Shown: in pieces, positions 1 through 7,899 of the stretch
Layout of the letters: the number at the start of each line of letters is the position of its first letter
Numbering within the stretch: the first letter of the stretch is position 1
From: Caulobacter sp. 602-2
GTDB lineage: Bacteria > Pseudomonadota > Alphaproteobacteria > Caulobacterales > Caulobacteraceae
Direction: 5' to 3'
Length of the DNA: 64,000 nucleotides
Assembly (NCBI RefSeq): GCF_011043625.1
Contig: NZ_JAAKGT010000005.1
Location: 276,195 to 340,194, forward strand
Made by a program: the position numbers and the translations under genes
The notes under the pieces: model-generated
Databases searched by the model: none
The model's input: only the letters and a program-made list of their open reading frames with translations
What the model was told of the DNA's origin: nothing

Positions 1-827
1 TCGGGCTCGCCGTGGCCGGCCTTGGCCGGACCAAGGCCGGTCTTCACCGCATGGGCCGCGCCCTTCTCGACGGCGAATCCGACCTCCAGCACCTGGGCGC
101 TGGACGGCGGGTCCAGCAGGGTGACCGAGAAGTGGCGGGTCTGGCCCGGCGGGATGACCGGATCGGCGGCGGCGGCCAGCTGGCCCGACACGCGCTTCTG
201 ACCCTTGTTGAGCAGAGCGATGCGCAGCGGCGGGGCCGAAACAGGCTTGTCGGTGATGTTGCGGATCACGCCCGTGACGGTCAGGGCGGCGCGGCCGTCC
301 ACCATCGAGGGCTCGGCCCGGATGCTGCTTTCCTCGACGATCAGGCCCACGGTGTTGATCGGCTTGCCGATCATGGCGTAGGCGCCGGCCGTGCCGGGCA
401 TCAGCTTGCCGATGTTCAGGTTGAAGACCCAGGCGCAGCCCAGCACCAGCACCACGAAGGCGGCCATCGAGGCCCAGACGATGCCGGTGGTCTTGGCTTC
501 CTTCAGGCGGCGCTCGGCGTCGGCGCGGGCGCGGAAGACCTTGGGCAGCTCCTCGCCCGGCAGGGCGCTGACCGGCGGTTCCGGCTCGGGCTCGTCGTCC
601 AGGGCGTGCAGCGGGTCGAGCGCGGCCGAGACGGCGGCGTCGTTGGCCGCGCCGGAGGACGCCCCCGCGGCTTGCGGCGCGTCGAACAGGTCTTCGTCGG
701 CGGCGGTTTCGTTACGCGCGGTCCAGCGCGCGCCGCACGAGGCGCAGCGCACAACACGGCCGGCCGAACCGACCTTGGCGTCGTCGACGAAATAGCGGCT
801 GGCGCACTCCGGACAGGTCAGTATCAT
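1..827 (-). CDS. Zinc-ribbon, single-TM protein (MJ0042 finger / DUF3426), C-terminus cut by window edge
   Basis: Read on the minus strand from an ATG at 827 and open to the left edge, so the C-terminus is missing. The first 35 residues form an MJ0042-type zinc ribbon with C5-x2-C8 and C28-x2-C31. An acidic, Ala/Pro-rich linker follows, then one hydrophobic segment at about residues 115-137, then a C-terminal region of DUF3426 type (predicted beta-rich, about 140-275). This architecture is common in alphaproteobacteria; the molecular role is not established, and a cytoplasmic zinc ribbon tethered to a periplasmic domain is the simplest reading. It is divergent from ftsE with 57 bp between the starts, so the two share a promoter region. 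Confidence 0.85.
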   Translation of the reverse strand, partial: MILTCPECASRYFVDDAKVGSAGRVVRCASCGARWTARNETAADEDLFDAPQAAGASSGAANDAAVSAALDPLHALDDEPEPEPPVSALPGEELPKVFRARADAERRLKEAKTTGIVWASMAAFVVLVLGCAWVFNLNIGKLMPGTAGAYAMIGKPINTVGLIVEESSIRAEPSMVDGRAALTVTGVIRNITDKPVSAPPLRIALLNKGQKRVSGQLAAAADPVIPPGQTRHFSVTLLDPPSSAQVLEVGFAVEKGAAHAVKTGLGPAKAGHGEP

Positions 828-884
828 GGCCGCGAATCGGTCATCCCCGCTTTACAGCATTGGAGGTCGCCGATTTTAACCCTG

Positions 885-1619
885 ATGTCCAGAAACCCCA
901 TCGACACACCCTTGCGGACCGGCGCAGATCAAGACCTCGACGCCGTCCCCGTGGTCCGTTTCGAAGGCGTCTCCATGCGCTACGGGCGGGGTCCCGAAAC
1001 CCTGCGCGACATCGGGTTTTCCCTTGCCCCGGGCTCGTTTCACTTCCTCACCGGGGCCTCGGGCGCCGGCAAGAGCTCGCTGCTCAAGCTGATCTACCTG
1101 GCCCATCGTGCGTCACGGGGTCGCGTCGAGCTGTTCGGTCGCGACGTGAACCTGGTTCCGGGCGCCGACCTGCCGTTCCTGCGCCGCCGCATCGGCGTGG
1201 TGTTCCAGGATTTCCGCCTGCTCGAGCACCTTTCGGTGTTCGACAACGCCGGCCTGCCGCTGCGCATCGCCGGCCGCAAGCCCAACACCTATCGCGACGA
1301 CGTCGCCGAGCTGCTGCACTGGGTGGGCCTGGGCGAGCGCATGCACGCCCTGCCGGCCACCCTGTCGGGCGGCGAGAAGCAGCGCCTGGCCATCGCCCGC
1401 GCCGTCGTCGACCGTCCCGACATCCTGCTGGCCGACGAGCCGACCGGAAACGTCGACCCGGCCATGTCGCTGCGCCTGCTGCGCCTGTTCGTCGAGCTCA
1501 ACCGCCTGGGCACCACGGTGCTGATCGCCACCCATGACGAGGAACTGGTCGCCCGCGCCGGCCGCCCCGTCCTGCACCTCGAGCACGGCCGCCTGGTCGA
1601 CACGGGCGAGGCGCCATGA
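885..1619 (+). CDS. ftsE: Cell-division ABC ATP-binding protein FtsE
   Basis: ATPase of the FtsEX complex, which sits at the division septum on the inner face of the inner membrane and couples ATP hydrolysis to control of peptidoglycan hydrolases. The 244-residue protein has Walker A GASGAGKSS (about 57-65), the Q-loop in VVFQDFRLL, the ABC signature LSGGEKQR (about 158-165) and Walker B ILLADEPTGNVD. I chose the ATG at 885. Reading further upstream is open, but that sequence is the antisense of the zinc-ribbon gene. This start gives about 20 residues more than a minimal FtsE. The stop overlaps ftsX by 4 bp (ATGA), so translation is probably coupled. Confidence 0.95.
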   Translation: MSRNPIDTPLRTGADQDLDAVPVVRFEGVSMRYGRGPETLRDIGFSLAPGSFHFLTGASGAGKSSLLKLIYLAHRASRGRVELFGRDVNLVPGADLPFLRRRIGVVFQDFRLLEHLSVFDNAGLPLRIAGRKPNTYRDDVAELLHWVGLGERMHALPATLSGGEKQRLAIARAVVDRPDILLADEPTGNVDPAMSLRLLRLFVELNRLGTTVLIATHDEELVARAGRPVLHLEHGRLVDTGEAP

Positions 1620-2509
1620 GCGGGCCGTTCGACCTCAATCGCTGGAAGCCGGGTCCGCTGCTGCCGCCGCGCGACGCGCGCGACGGGGCGCTGGTCTTCG
1701 TCGTCGCCGTTCTGTGCTTCCTGGCCTGCCTGACCGCCCTGGCGGCCCTGGCCGCCAACCGCGCCGCCGAGGGTTGGAGCGCCCAGCTGACCGGCTCAGC
1801 CACCGTGGTCGTCCGCGCCAAGGCCGTCGAGACCCCCGACAGCGCCGCCGCCCGCGCGGCCGAGACCCTGGCCGGGGTCAAGGGCGTGGTCCAGGCCCAG
1901 GCGCTGACCAAGGACAAGGCCGAGGCCCTGCTTGAGCCGTGGATCGGCCGCGACGCCCTGGTCGCCGACCTGCCGACCCCGCGCCTGGTCACCCTCGACC
2001 TCGATCCGAAGGCTCCGGCCACGGCCGCGGCGCTCACCAAGGCCCTGCACGAGGCCGCGGTCGACGCCATCGTCGACGACCACAGCCGCTGGATCGCCGA
2101 CATCGAACGCGGCGCGGGGCTGGCCCGCTGGGCGGCGCTGGGCGTGTTCGCCCTGATCGCCGCGGCGACCGCGGCCGTCATCACCTTCGCCACCCGCGCT
2201 GGCCTGGCCGCGCGCCACGAGGTGATCGAGGTGCTGCACCATTCCGGCGCCGAAGCGCCCTTCATCGCCCGCCTGTTCCAGAACCGGTTCGCGGCCATGG
2301 CCGCCAGCGCGGGCTTGCTCGGCGGCGCGGCGGCGGTCATCGTCGGCGTCGCGGCGCGGCTGGCGGGGGGCGGCTCGGGCCTGACCCCGGTGCTGCCTCT
2401 GGCCTGGGTCGACCTTCTGGCGCCCCTGCCCTGCCCGCTGATCGCCGCGCTGGTCGCGGGGCTGGCCGCGCGCGCCGCGGCCCTCCGCCTGCTGAAGGAC
2501 ATGCCGTGA
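1616..2509 (+). CDS. ftsX: Cell-division ABC permease FtsX
   Basis: Membrane partner of FtsE. The 297 residues show the FtsX layout: a cytoplasmic N-terminus, TM1 at about 25-47, a periplasmic domain of about 115 residues (the part that contacts hydrolase activators in known systems), then three more TM segments at about 168-190, 220-248 and 265-287. The sequence is divergent and Ala-rich, so position in the ftsEX pair carries part of the identification. Start ATG overlaps the ftsE stop; its own stop overlaps the GTG of the next gene. Confidence 0.9.
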   Translation: MSGPFDLNRWKPGPLLPPRDARDGALVFVVAVLCFLACLTALAALAANRAAEGWSAQLTGSATVVVRAKAVETPDSAAARAAETLAGVKGVVQAQALTKDKAEALLEPWIGRDALVADLPTPRLVTLDLDPKAPATAAALTKALHEAAVDAIVDDHSRWIADIERGAGLARWAALGVFALIAAATAAVITFATRAGLAARHEVIEVLHHSGAEAPFIARLFQNRFAAMAASAGLLGGAAAVIVGVAARLAGGGSGLTPVLPLAWVDLLAPLPCPLIAALVAGLAARAAALRLLKDMP

Positions 2510-3132
2510 AGAGCATCGCCGCCTTCCTGATCGTGGTGATGATCTGGGTGCTGGGCCTGCTGGCCTTCACCTCGCGGGTGGAGCGCTCGACCCCGGCCGC
2601 CGATCCGCCCGTCGCCGACGGCGTGGTGGTGCTGACCGGCGCCTCGAACCTGCGCCTGGAAGCGGCGACCAAGCTCCTGGAAGCCGGCAAGGGCAAGCGC
2701 CTGCTGATCTCCGGCGTCAACCGCGAGGCCACCCGCGCCGACGTGCTGGACGTCACCAAGGCGGTCAAGCCGATCTACGACTGCTGCGTCGACTTGGGCT
2801 TCGCCGCCGCCGACACCGTCGGCAACGCCCGCGAAACCGCCGAATGGGCCAAGGCCCGCGGCTACAAGAGCCTGATCGTCGTCACCGCCGACTACCACAT
2901 GCCGCGCTCGATGCTGGAACTGCGCGCCACCATGCCGGACGTGAAGCTCTCGCCCTATCCGGTGGCCACCGAGAGCCTGAACGCTCGCCGCTGGTGGAAA
3001 GGCTCGCACACCGCCCGGCGGATGATCGTGGAATACTGCAAGTACCTGGCGATCCTGGGACGCGAGGCGTTCCTGAACCTGGGTCCGAAAGACAAGCCCG
3101 CCGAGACGTCGGCAACGGGGAAAGACTCTTGA
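2506..3132 (+). CDS. YdcF/SanA-like DUF218 protein
   Basis: 208 residues from a GTG start that overlaps the ftsX stop. An N-terminal hydrophobic segment (about 4-22) anchors the protein, and the rest matches the DUF218 fold: GVVVLTG near the start of the domain, LLISGVN, a NARETAEWAK helix and VVTADYHMPRS. Family members (SanA, YdcF, ElyC) are linked to envelope integrity and lipid-carrier or peptidoglycan metabolism, but this one's substrate is unknown. Its place between ftsX and plsC in one overlapping string supports an envelope role. Two cysteines (YDCCVD) are adjacent in the middle. Confidence 0.85.
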   Translation: MKSIAAFLIVVMIWVLGLLAFTSRVERSTPAADPPVADGVVVLTGASNLRLEAATKLLEAGKGKRLLISGVNREATRADVLDVTKAVKPIYDCCVDLGFAAADTVGNARETAEWAKARGYKSLIVVTADYHMPRSMLELRATMPDVKLSPYPVATESLNARRWWKGSHTARRMIVEYCKYLAILGREAFLNLGPKDKPAETSATGKDS

Positions 3133-3836
3133 TCTATCTGCGCTCGTTCCTGTTCCAGCTGTTCTTCTGGCTGTGGTCGGCGACCATGGCCATCCTGATG
3201 CTGGTGACCCTGGCCCTGCCGCGCCCGGTCAATCGCGCCGCCATGCGCCTGTGGTCGCAGGGCGTGATCCTGGGCCTGCGCTTGCTGGCGGGCGTGCGGG
3301 TCGAGGTGCGCGGCCAGGTTCCCACCGGCCCGGCCCTGGTGGCCGCCAAGCACCAGTCGATGTTCGACGTCTTCAGCCAGTTCGCCATCCTGCCGGACGC
3401 CTGCTTCGTGATGAAGAAGGAGCTCCTGATGGTGCCGCTGTTCGGCTGGCACGGTCTGAAGGCCAAGATGATCGTCGTCGACCGCGACGGCCATTCGACC
3501 GCCCTCAAGAAGCTGGTGCGCGACAGCGTCGACCGCATGAAGGAAACCCGCCAGGTGGTGATCTTCCCCGAAGGCACCCGCGGCAAGGTCGGCGAACCGG
3601 GCGACTACAAGCCCGGCATCGCCGCGCTCTATCGCGAACTGGAGCTGCCGGTCACCCCGCTGGCCCTGAACTGCGGCCAGCACTGGGTGCACAAGAGCCT
3701 GCTGATCCAGCCAGGCGTCATCGTCTTCGAATACCTGCCGCCCATCCCCGCCGGCCTCAAGCGCGGCGAGTTCATGCGCGAACTGCAGACGCGCATCGAC
3801 ACCGCGACCAAGGCCCTGGAGGACGAGGGGATCTGA
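3129..3836 (+). CDS. plsC: 1-acyl-sn-glycerol-3-phosphate acyltransferase
   Basis: Acylates lysophosphatidic acid to phosphatidic acid at the inner membrane. With a TTG start at 3129 (overlapping the previous stop as TTGA) the protein has 235 residues, normal for PlsC. It has an N-terminal membrane segment (about 5-30), the catalytic H-x4-D as HQSMFD (75-80) and the substrate-binding FPEGTR (146-151). Positively charged residues (VMKKE) between them match motif II. The TTG start rests on the overlap; an internal ATG at codon 20 would remove part of the membrane segment. Last gene of the four-gene coupled string starting at ftsE. Confidence 0.93.
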   Translation: MIYLRSFLFQLFFWLWSATMAILMLVTLALPRPVNRAAMRLWSQGVILGLRLLAGVRVEVRGQVPTGPALVAAKHQSMFDVFSQFAILPDACFVMKKELLMVPLFGWHGLKAKMIVVDRDGHSTALKKLVRDSVDRMKETRQVVIFPEGTRGKVGEPGDYKPGIAALYRELELPVTPLALNCGQHWVHKSLLIQPGVIVFEYLPPIPAGLKRGEFMRELQTRIDTATKALEDEGI

Positions 3837-3852
3837 TCCGCCTGCGGCGGAT

Positions 3853-3953
3853 CCCCCTCAGTCGCTCCGCGACAGCTCCCCCAGAGGGGGAGCATCTAGA
3901 GCGCCAAGATCCTCCCCCTCCGGGGTGAGGTGGCCCGGAGGGCCGGAGGGGGG
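3853..3953. repeat. Family A intergenic repeat, copy 1
   Basis: Two GC-rich hairpin halves side by side. The first has CAGTCGCTCCGCGACAG next to CTCCCCCAGAGGGGGAG. The second has CTCCCCCTCCGGGG followed by TGGCCCGGAGGGCCGGAGG. The same element lies in opposite orientation at 11861-11968, and diverged or partial copies are at 28417, 40288 and 63928. It fills the gap between convergent plsC and chaC, where its hairpins could end transcription. Confidence 0.85.
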
Positions 3954-3970
3954 CTGCGCGTCAGCGCAGC

Positions 3971-4534
3971 TCAGCCCTCCAGCCCCTCCACCATCTTCAG
4001 CAAGGCCTCCATGGCGTGGTCGCGCACGCCATCCTCGCGCAGGTGACCGACCAGATCGCGCAGATAGTCGATGTTCGGCCCCGACAGCCCCCTGGCGCCG
4101 GCGATCAGCTGCGCCTGCTGCTCGAGGGTCAGCGCCCCGGCCCACTGGCCGTGCTTGCGATCCGACAGGAACACCAGGGCCGGGACCTCGCCGTTCCCGT
4201 CGATGCGCAGCTTCGACCAGGCCTCGAAATAGGTCTCGGTCGGCTGCTCGCGTTCGCGCAAGTAAGCGTAGACCTCTGGCCAGGCGCTTTCCGCCACCCG
4301 ATAGGCCACGCCGCGCACCGCGCCGCCGGGAGCCAGGCCCAGCACCAGCCCCGGCCGGTCGTAGGTGCCGCGGTGATGCACCGAATAGATGCAGAACGCC
4401 CGCCTGCGCCCATGGAGAACCGCGGTTCTTCGGTCTATGAACGGGAACCCGGGCCGCCACATCAGCGATCCGTAACCGAACACCCAACGATCGCCGCCCT
4501 GCGGCTGCTCGCTCGCCACGCCCAAAACCCTCAC
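3971..4534 (-). CDS. chaC: ChaC-family gamma-glutamylcyclotransferase
   Basis: 187 residues. Predicted to release 5-oxoproline from glutathione (or another gamma-glutamyl substrate), leaving Cys-Gly, in the cytoplasm. Visible family signs are the substrate-loop motif VFGYGSLMW (about 18-26), the HHRGTY..PGLVLGL strand pair, and the YLREREQ region holding the candidate catalytic glutamate. The start is GTG at 4534, with a second GTG five codons in. It is divergent from the next gene with only 23 bp between them. A 5-oxoprolinase that could use the product is encoded at 49519-53124. Confidence 0.88.
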   Translation of the reverse strand: MRVLGVASEQPQGGDRWVFGYGSLMWRPGFPFIDRRTAVLHGRRRAFCIYSVHHRGTYDRPGLVLGLAPGGAVRGVAYRVAESAWPEVYAYLREREQPTETYFEAWSKLRIDGNGEVPALVFLSDRKHGQWAGALTLEQQAQLIAGARGLSGPNIDYLRDLVGHLREDGVRDHAMEALLKMVEGLEG

Positions 4535-4557
4535 CGACCGGAACAGCCCCTTCGCCC

Positions 4558-5577
4558 ATGACCCATAGCGACCCGACGCCGTCCCGCAAGCCCCGCCGTC
4601 GCGGCCTCGTCTTGCCTTTCGTGCTCGCGGCCCTGGTCTGCATCGCCTGGAGCGTCGGCTGGTTCTATCTGCGCAACGAGATGATCAAGCGCATGGACGC
4701 GACCTCGGCCCACCTGAAGGCCGAAGGCTACGACCTGTCGTGGACCAGGCGCGAGGTCACCGGCTTTCCGTTCCGCCTCGACGTCACGCTGGAGAACGCC
4801 CGAGTCGCCGAGCCCTCCGGCTGGGCCGTGCGCGCGCCGCAGCTGAAGGGCGAGGCGATGATCTACGGCATCGGCCACTGGATCATCGTCGCCCCCGCCG
4901 GCGTCGTCCTGACCCGTCCCGAGAAGGGCGACGTGACGATCACCGGTCAGGCCCTGCGCGCCAGCCTGGCCGGCTTCGACCAGTATCCGCCGCGCATCTC
5001 GGTCGAGGGCGCCAAGCTCGCCTTCACCACCGCCGCGGACGTCGAGCCGTTCCCGATCAGCTCCACCGAGGCCTTGCAGTTGCACCTGCGCTCGGGTCCC
5101 GATGACCAGGGCGCGATCCTGTTCAAGGCCGACGGCGCCAAGGTCGCGTTCACGGGCCTCTTGGGCCGCATCGCCCAGGACCGCACCGCCTCGCTCTACT
5201 GGGACTCGCGCCTGGCCAAAGTCTCGGCGCTGCGCGGCGACAACTGGACCGACGCCGTCCGTGACTGGACCGCCGCCGGCGGCGCGATCACCGTCGAGAG
5301 CGGCAAGCTGACGGCCGGCGACGCTTTGATCGAGGCCAAGTCGGGCGCCCTGACCGTCGACCCGAACGGCCGCCTGCAGGGCGCGCTCGACGTCACCGTG
5401 CGCGAGAAGCCGACCCCGGCCGAGGCGATCACCGACGCCCGCTCGGCGGCCGCCGCCCTGGCCACGGCCGTCGGCAAGGACCCGACGCTCAGCGCCACCC
5501 TGGAGTTCCAGAACGGCCGCACGCGCCTTGGCCCGTTCGACACGGGCCCGTCGCCGATGGTCTATGTGCCGCGCTAG
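4558..5577 (+). CDS. DUF2125 membrane-anchored protein
   Basis: 339 residues. A basic N-terminus (KPRRRG) precedes a signal-anchor helix at about 16-37; the rest is predicted periplasmic, with repeated beta-strand segments (for example LDVTLENARVAEP and ISVEGAKLAF). This matches DUF2125, an alphaproteobacterial family of unknown function. The strand pattern resembles proteins with repeating beta architecture in the envelope, but I assign no activity. It ends in a 4-bp convergent overlap with the small lipoprotein gene. Confidence 0.8.
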   Translation: MTHSDPTPSRKPRRRGLVLPFVLAALVCIAWSVGWFYLRNEMIKRMDATSAHLKAEGYDLSWTRREVTGFPFRLDVTLENARVAEPSGWAVRAPQLKGEAMIYGIGHWIIVAPAGVVLTRPEKGDVTITGQALRASLAGFDQYPPRISVEGAKLAFTTAADVEPFPISSTEALQLHLRSGPDDQGAILFKADGAKVAFTGLLGRIAQDRTASLYWDSRLAKVSALRGDNWTDAVRDWTAAGGAITVESGKLTAGDALIEAKSGALTVDPNGRLQGALDVTVREKPTPAEAITDARSAAAALATAVGKDPTLSATLEFQNGRTRLGPFDTGPSPMVYVPR

Positions 5578-5789
5578 GAAGACCAGCGCCTCACGTCGCA
5601 GGACCCGTCGGACCGCATCTTCAGCAGGTGTTCGTGCAGGCTCGTCCCGCCGGCGATCTCGGCGCACCGTCGCGGATCCTTCTCGTGGACCACCTTTGAG
5701 CCCGCAGGAGACGCGTGCTGGCAGCCCGCCAGGATCGAGGCCGCGAGGCTCAGGGTGATGAGACGTCCGTTCTGCATGGCTCCAGACAT
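5574..5789 (-). CDS. Small putative lipoprotein
   Basis: About 71 residues from the ATG at 5789 (or 67 from the ATG at 5777). The N-terminus is a short hydrophobic stretch ending in the lipobox LAGC, so the mature protein would begin at that cysteine and be lipidated. The residue after it is Gln, which predicts outer-membrane sorting. The rest is short and charged with two more cysteines. No family recognised. Neither start has a clear ribosome binding site; the lipobox is the main reason to accept the gene. Confidence 0.55.
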   Translation of the reverse strand: MSGAMQNGRLITLSLAASILAGCQHASPAGSKVVHEKDPRRCAEIAGGTSLHEHLLKMRSDGSCDVRRWSS

Positions 5790-5950
5790 GCAAGCGATGC
5801 GGCCAAGCCGCAAGGCGCCGACAGCCCTTCGGCCGCCCAACGGGGCAGCTCTCCGCCCCGCCGAACGACGCAATTTCCTTCCCCGGCGACGCGGCTATTG
5901 CACCCTTCGCGGCAAGGACTATGTTCCGCCCCTCATTTTCGGGGATAGAC

Positions 5951-6742
5951 ATGGGTCGCGACGCGGACGAGACGCCGCCCTCGCTGGACGAGGTCCGATG
6001 GCGCATCGACGCCATCGATAGCCAACTGCTCGCGCTGATCGACGAGCGGGCCGGTCTTTCGCGCGCCGTGGCCGCCGCCAAGCAGGCCGCCGGCGACACC
6101 GGCTTTGGCCTGCGTCCCGGCCGCGAGGCCCTGATTGTCCGCAAGCTGCTGTCTGCGCAGCGCGAGCACGCCCCCGACGGCCTCGTCATCCGCATCTGGC
6201 GCGAACTGATGGCCGACAGCCTGTCGCGCCAGGGTCCGTTCCACCTGACCGTCTGGGGCGACGGCCGCACGGTCGAGCTGGCCCGTTCGCGCTTCGGCGC
6301 CGCCCCGCCGATGCAGGTCGTGGCCGCCGACAAGGACGCCCTGGCCGCCGCCAAGACGCCGTGGGGCGTTTCAGTCCTGGGCCTTTTGCCGGGAAACGCC
6401 TGGTGGGGCCGGCTGCTGGCCGAGCCGACGCTGAACATCTTCGCCGCCCTGCCCTGCCTGACCCGCTGGGGCCCGCAGGCCGCCTTCGCGGTGGCCCAGG
6501 TCGAGGTGGAGCCCACCGGCGGCGACCAGACCTTCTGGGTGACCGACAGCGCCAGGAGCGCGAGCGCCATCGTCGAGGCCCTGGGCGCCGACGGCGTGGC
6601 GGCCGAGCCCCTGGCCGAGGCCGGCGGCCTGAAGCTGTTCTCGCTGTCGGGCTTCTACCAGCGCGACGACGAGCGCCTGGTCCGCGCTCCGGGCCAGCTG
6701 TCCGGCGTCATCGGTGCTGCCCCCGTTCCGTTCGACGTGTAA
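5951..6742 (+). CDS. Chorismate mutase (AroQ-type) with unassigned C-terminal region
   Basis: 263 residues from the ATG at 5951, chosen over an in-frame ATG at 5921 because GGGGAT lies just upstream. Residues about 10-95 have the AroQ helical pattern: VRWRIDAIDSQLLALIDERA, AAAKQA, then RPGREALIVRKLL. That domain converts chorismate to prephenate. The remaining 165 residues match no domain I can name with confidence. A motif near the end, LKLFSLSGFYQRDDERL, resembles the ACT-like end of prephenate dehydratases, so this could be a degenerate P-protein-like tail. The downstream hisC and tyrC genes support a role in phenylalanine and tyrosine synthesis. Confidence 0.82.
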   Translation: MGRDADETPPSLDEVRWRIDAIDSQLLALIDERAGLSRAVAAAKQAAGDTGFGLRPGREALIVRKLLSAQREHAPDGLVIRIWRELMADSLSRQGPFHLTVWGDGRTVELARSRFGAAPPMQVVAADKDALAAAKTPWGVSVLGLLPGNAWWGRLLAEPTLNIFAALPCLTRWGPQAAFAVAQVEVEPTGGDQTFWVTDSARSASAIVEALGADGVAAEPLAEAGGLKLFSLSGFYQRDDERLVRAPGQLSGVIGAAPVPFDV

Positions 6743-6783
6743 GTAGGGCCGCGCCTTCCAGAGGCGCCCCGCCGAGACCCGTG

Positions 6784-7899
6784 ATGACCGCTTCCGACCG
6801 CTCCGCCTCGCCCCGTCCGCTGCCCAAGCCGGGGATCCTCGACATCGCCGCCTATGTGGGCGGCAAGTCGAAGGTCGAGGGGATCGCCCATCCGGTGAAG
6901 CTGTCGAGCAACGAGAACGTCCTGGGCTGCAGCGAGCAGGCGAAAGCCGCCTATCGTGACGCCGCCGACCGCCTGCACGTCTATCCGGACGGCAAGGCCA
7001 GCGGCTTGCGCGCCGCCGTATCGCAGCGCTACGGCCTGGAGCCCGAGCGCCTGACCTTCGGCGACGGCAGCGATGAGATCTTCGCCCTGCTGTGCCAGGC
7101 CTATCTCGAACCCGGCGACAACATCGTCCAGGGCGAGCACGGTTTCGCCGCCTATGCCATCGGCGCCCGCGCCTGCCAGGCCGAGGTCCGCTTCGCCGCA
7201 GAGCCGAACCGTCGCATCGACGTGGCCGAGGTCGCCAAACAGGTCGATGCGCGCACCCGCATCGTCTTTGTCGCCAATCCGGCCAACCCGACCGGAACCT
7301 GGCTGACCGGCGAGGAGATCCGCGACCTGCACGCGACCCTGCCGCCCTCGGTGATCCTGGTGCTGGACGGCGCCTATGCCGAGTTCTGCACCGATCCCCG
7401 CTTCGAGGACGGCCTGGCCCTGGCGCGCCACGCCCAGAACGTCGTCGTCACCCGCACCTTCTCCAAGATCCACGGCCTGGCGTCCTTGCGGGTCGGCTGG
7501 GGCTATGCGGACGCGGACATCATCGAGCCGATCGAGCGCATCCGCCCGCCGTTCAATACCTCGATCCCCGCGCAAGAGGCCGCCGTCGCCGCCCTGGCCG
7601 ACCGCGCCTTCGAGGCCGCCTCGGTGGCCCTGGTCGAGCAGTGGCGGCCGTGGCTGGCCCAGCAACTGGGCGGACTTGGCCTGGCCGTCACCCCGTCGGC
7701 CGCCAATTTCGTGCTGGTCGACTTCCCGGCCACGCCCGGCAGGACGGCGCTGGAAGCCGAGGCCTTCCTGGCGAGCAAGGGCTACCTCGTCCGCGCGGTG
7801 GCCAACTACGGCCTGCCCAATTCCCTGCGCATCACCATCGGCCGCGAAGAGCACAATCGCGCCGTCGTCGACCTGCTGGCGGAGTTTATGAACCGATGA
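6784..7899 (+). CDS. hisC: Histidinol-phosphate / aromatic aminotransferase HisC
   Basis: PLP-dependent class I/II aminotransferase of 371 residues. Visible elements are KLSSNENVLG near the N-terminus, HVYPDG, GDGSDEIF, the NPANPTG loop, DGAYAEF, and the Schiff-base lysine in TFSKIHGLASLR (about residue 228). The family transaminates histidinol phosphate and often phenylpyruvate or 4-hydroxyphenylpyruvate. Next to chorismate mutase and a prephenate dehydrogenase, an aromatic aminotransferase function is at least as likely. ATG at 6784 is preceded by an in-frame GTG. The 3' end overlaps tyrC by 4 bp. Confidence 0.92.
   Translation: MTASDRSASPRPLPKPGILDIAAYVGGKSKVEGIAHPVKLSSNENVLGCSEQAKAAYRDAADRLHVYPDGKASGLRAAVSQRYGLEPERLTFGDGSDEIFALLCQAYLEPGDNIVQGEHGFAAYAIGARACQAEVRFAAEPNRRIDVAEVAKQVDARTRIVFVANPANPTGTWLTGEEIRDLHATLPPSVILVLDGAYAEFCTDPRFEDGLALARHAQNVVVTRTFSKIHGLASLRVGWGYADADIIEPIERIRPPFNTSIPAQEAAVAALADRAFEAASVALVEQWRPWLAQQLGGLGLAVTPSAANFVLVDFPATPGRTALEAEAFLASKGYLVRAVANYGLPNSLRITIGREEHNRAVVDLLAEFMNR

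Noticed and set aside
12..884. An open reading frame upstream of and in frame with ftsE, about 290 codons
   Set aside because: It is the exact antisense of the zinc-ribbon gene, whose C-x2-C pairs and membrane segment are convincing; ftsE homology begins after 885.
3853..3953. Family A repeats as a CRISPR array
   Set aside because: Copies are scattered singly in gaps kilobases apart, in both orientations, with no regular spacers and no cas genes.
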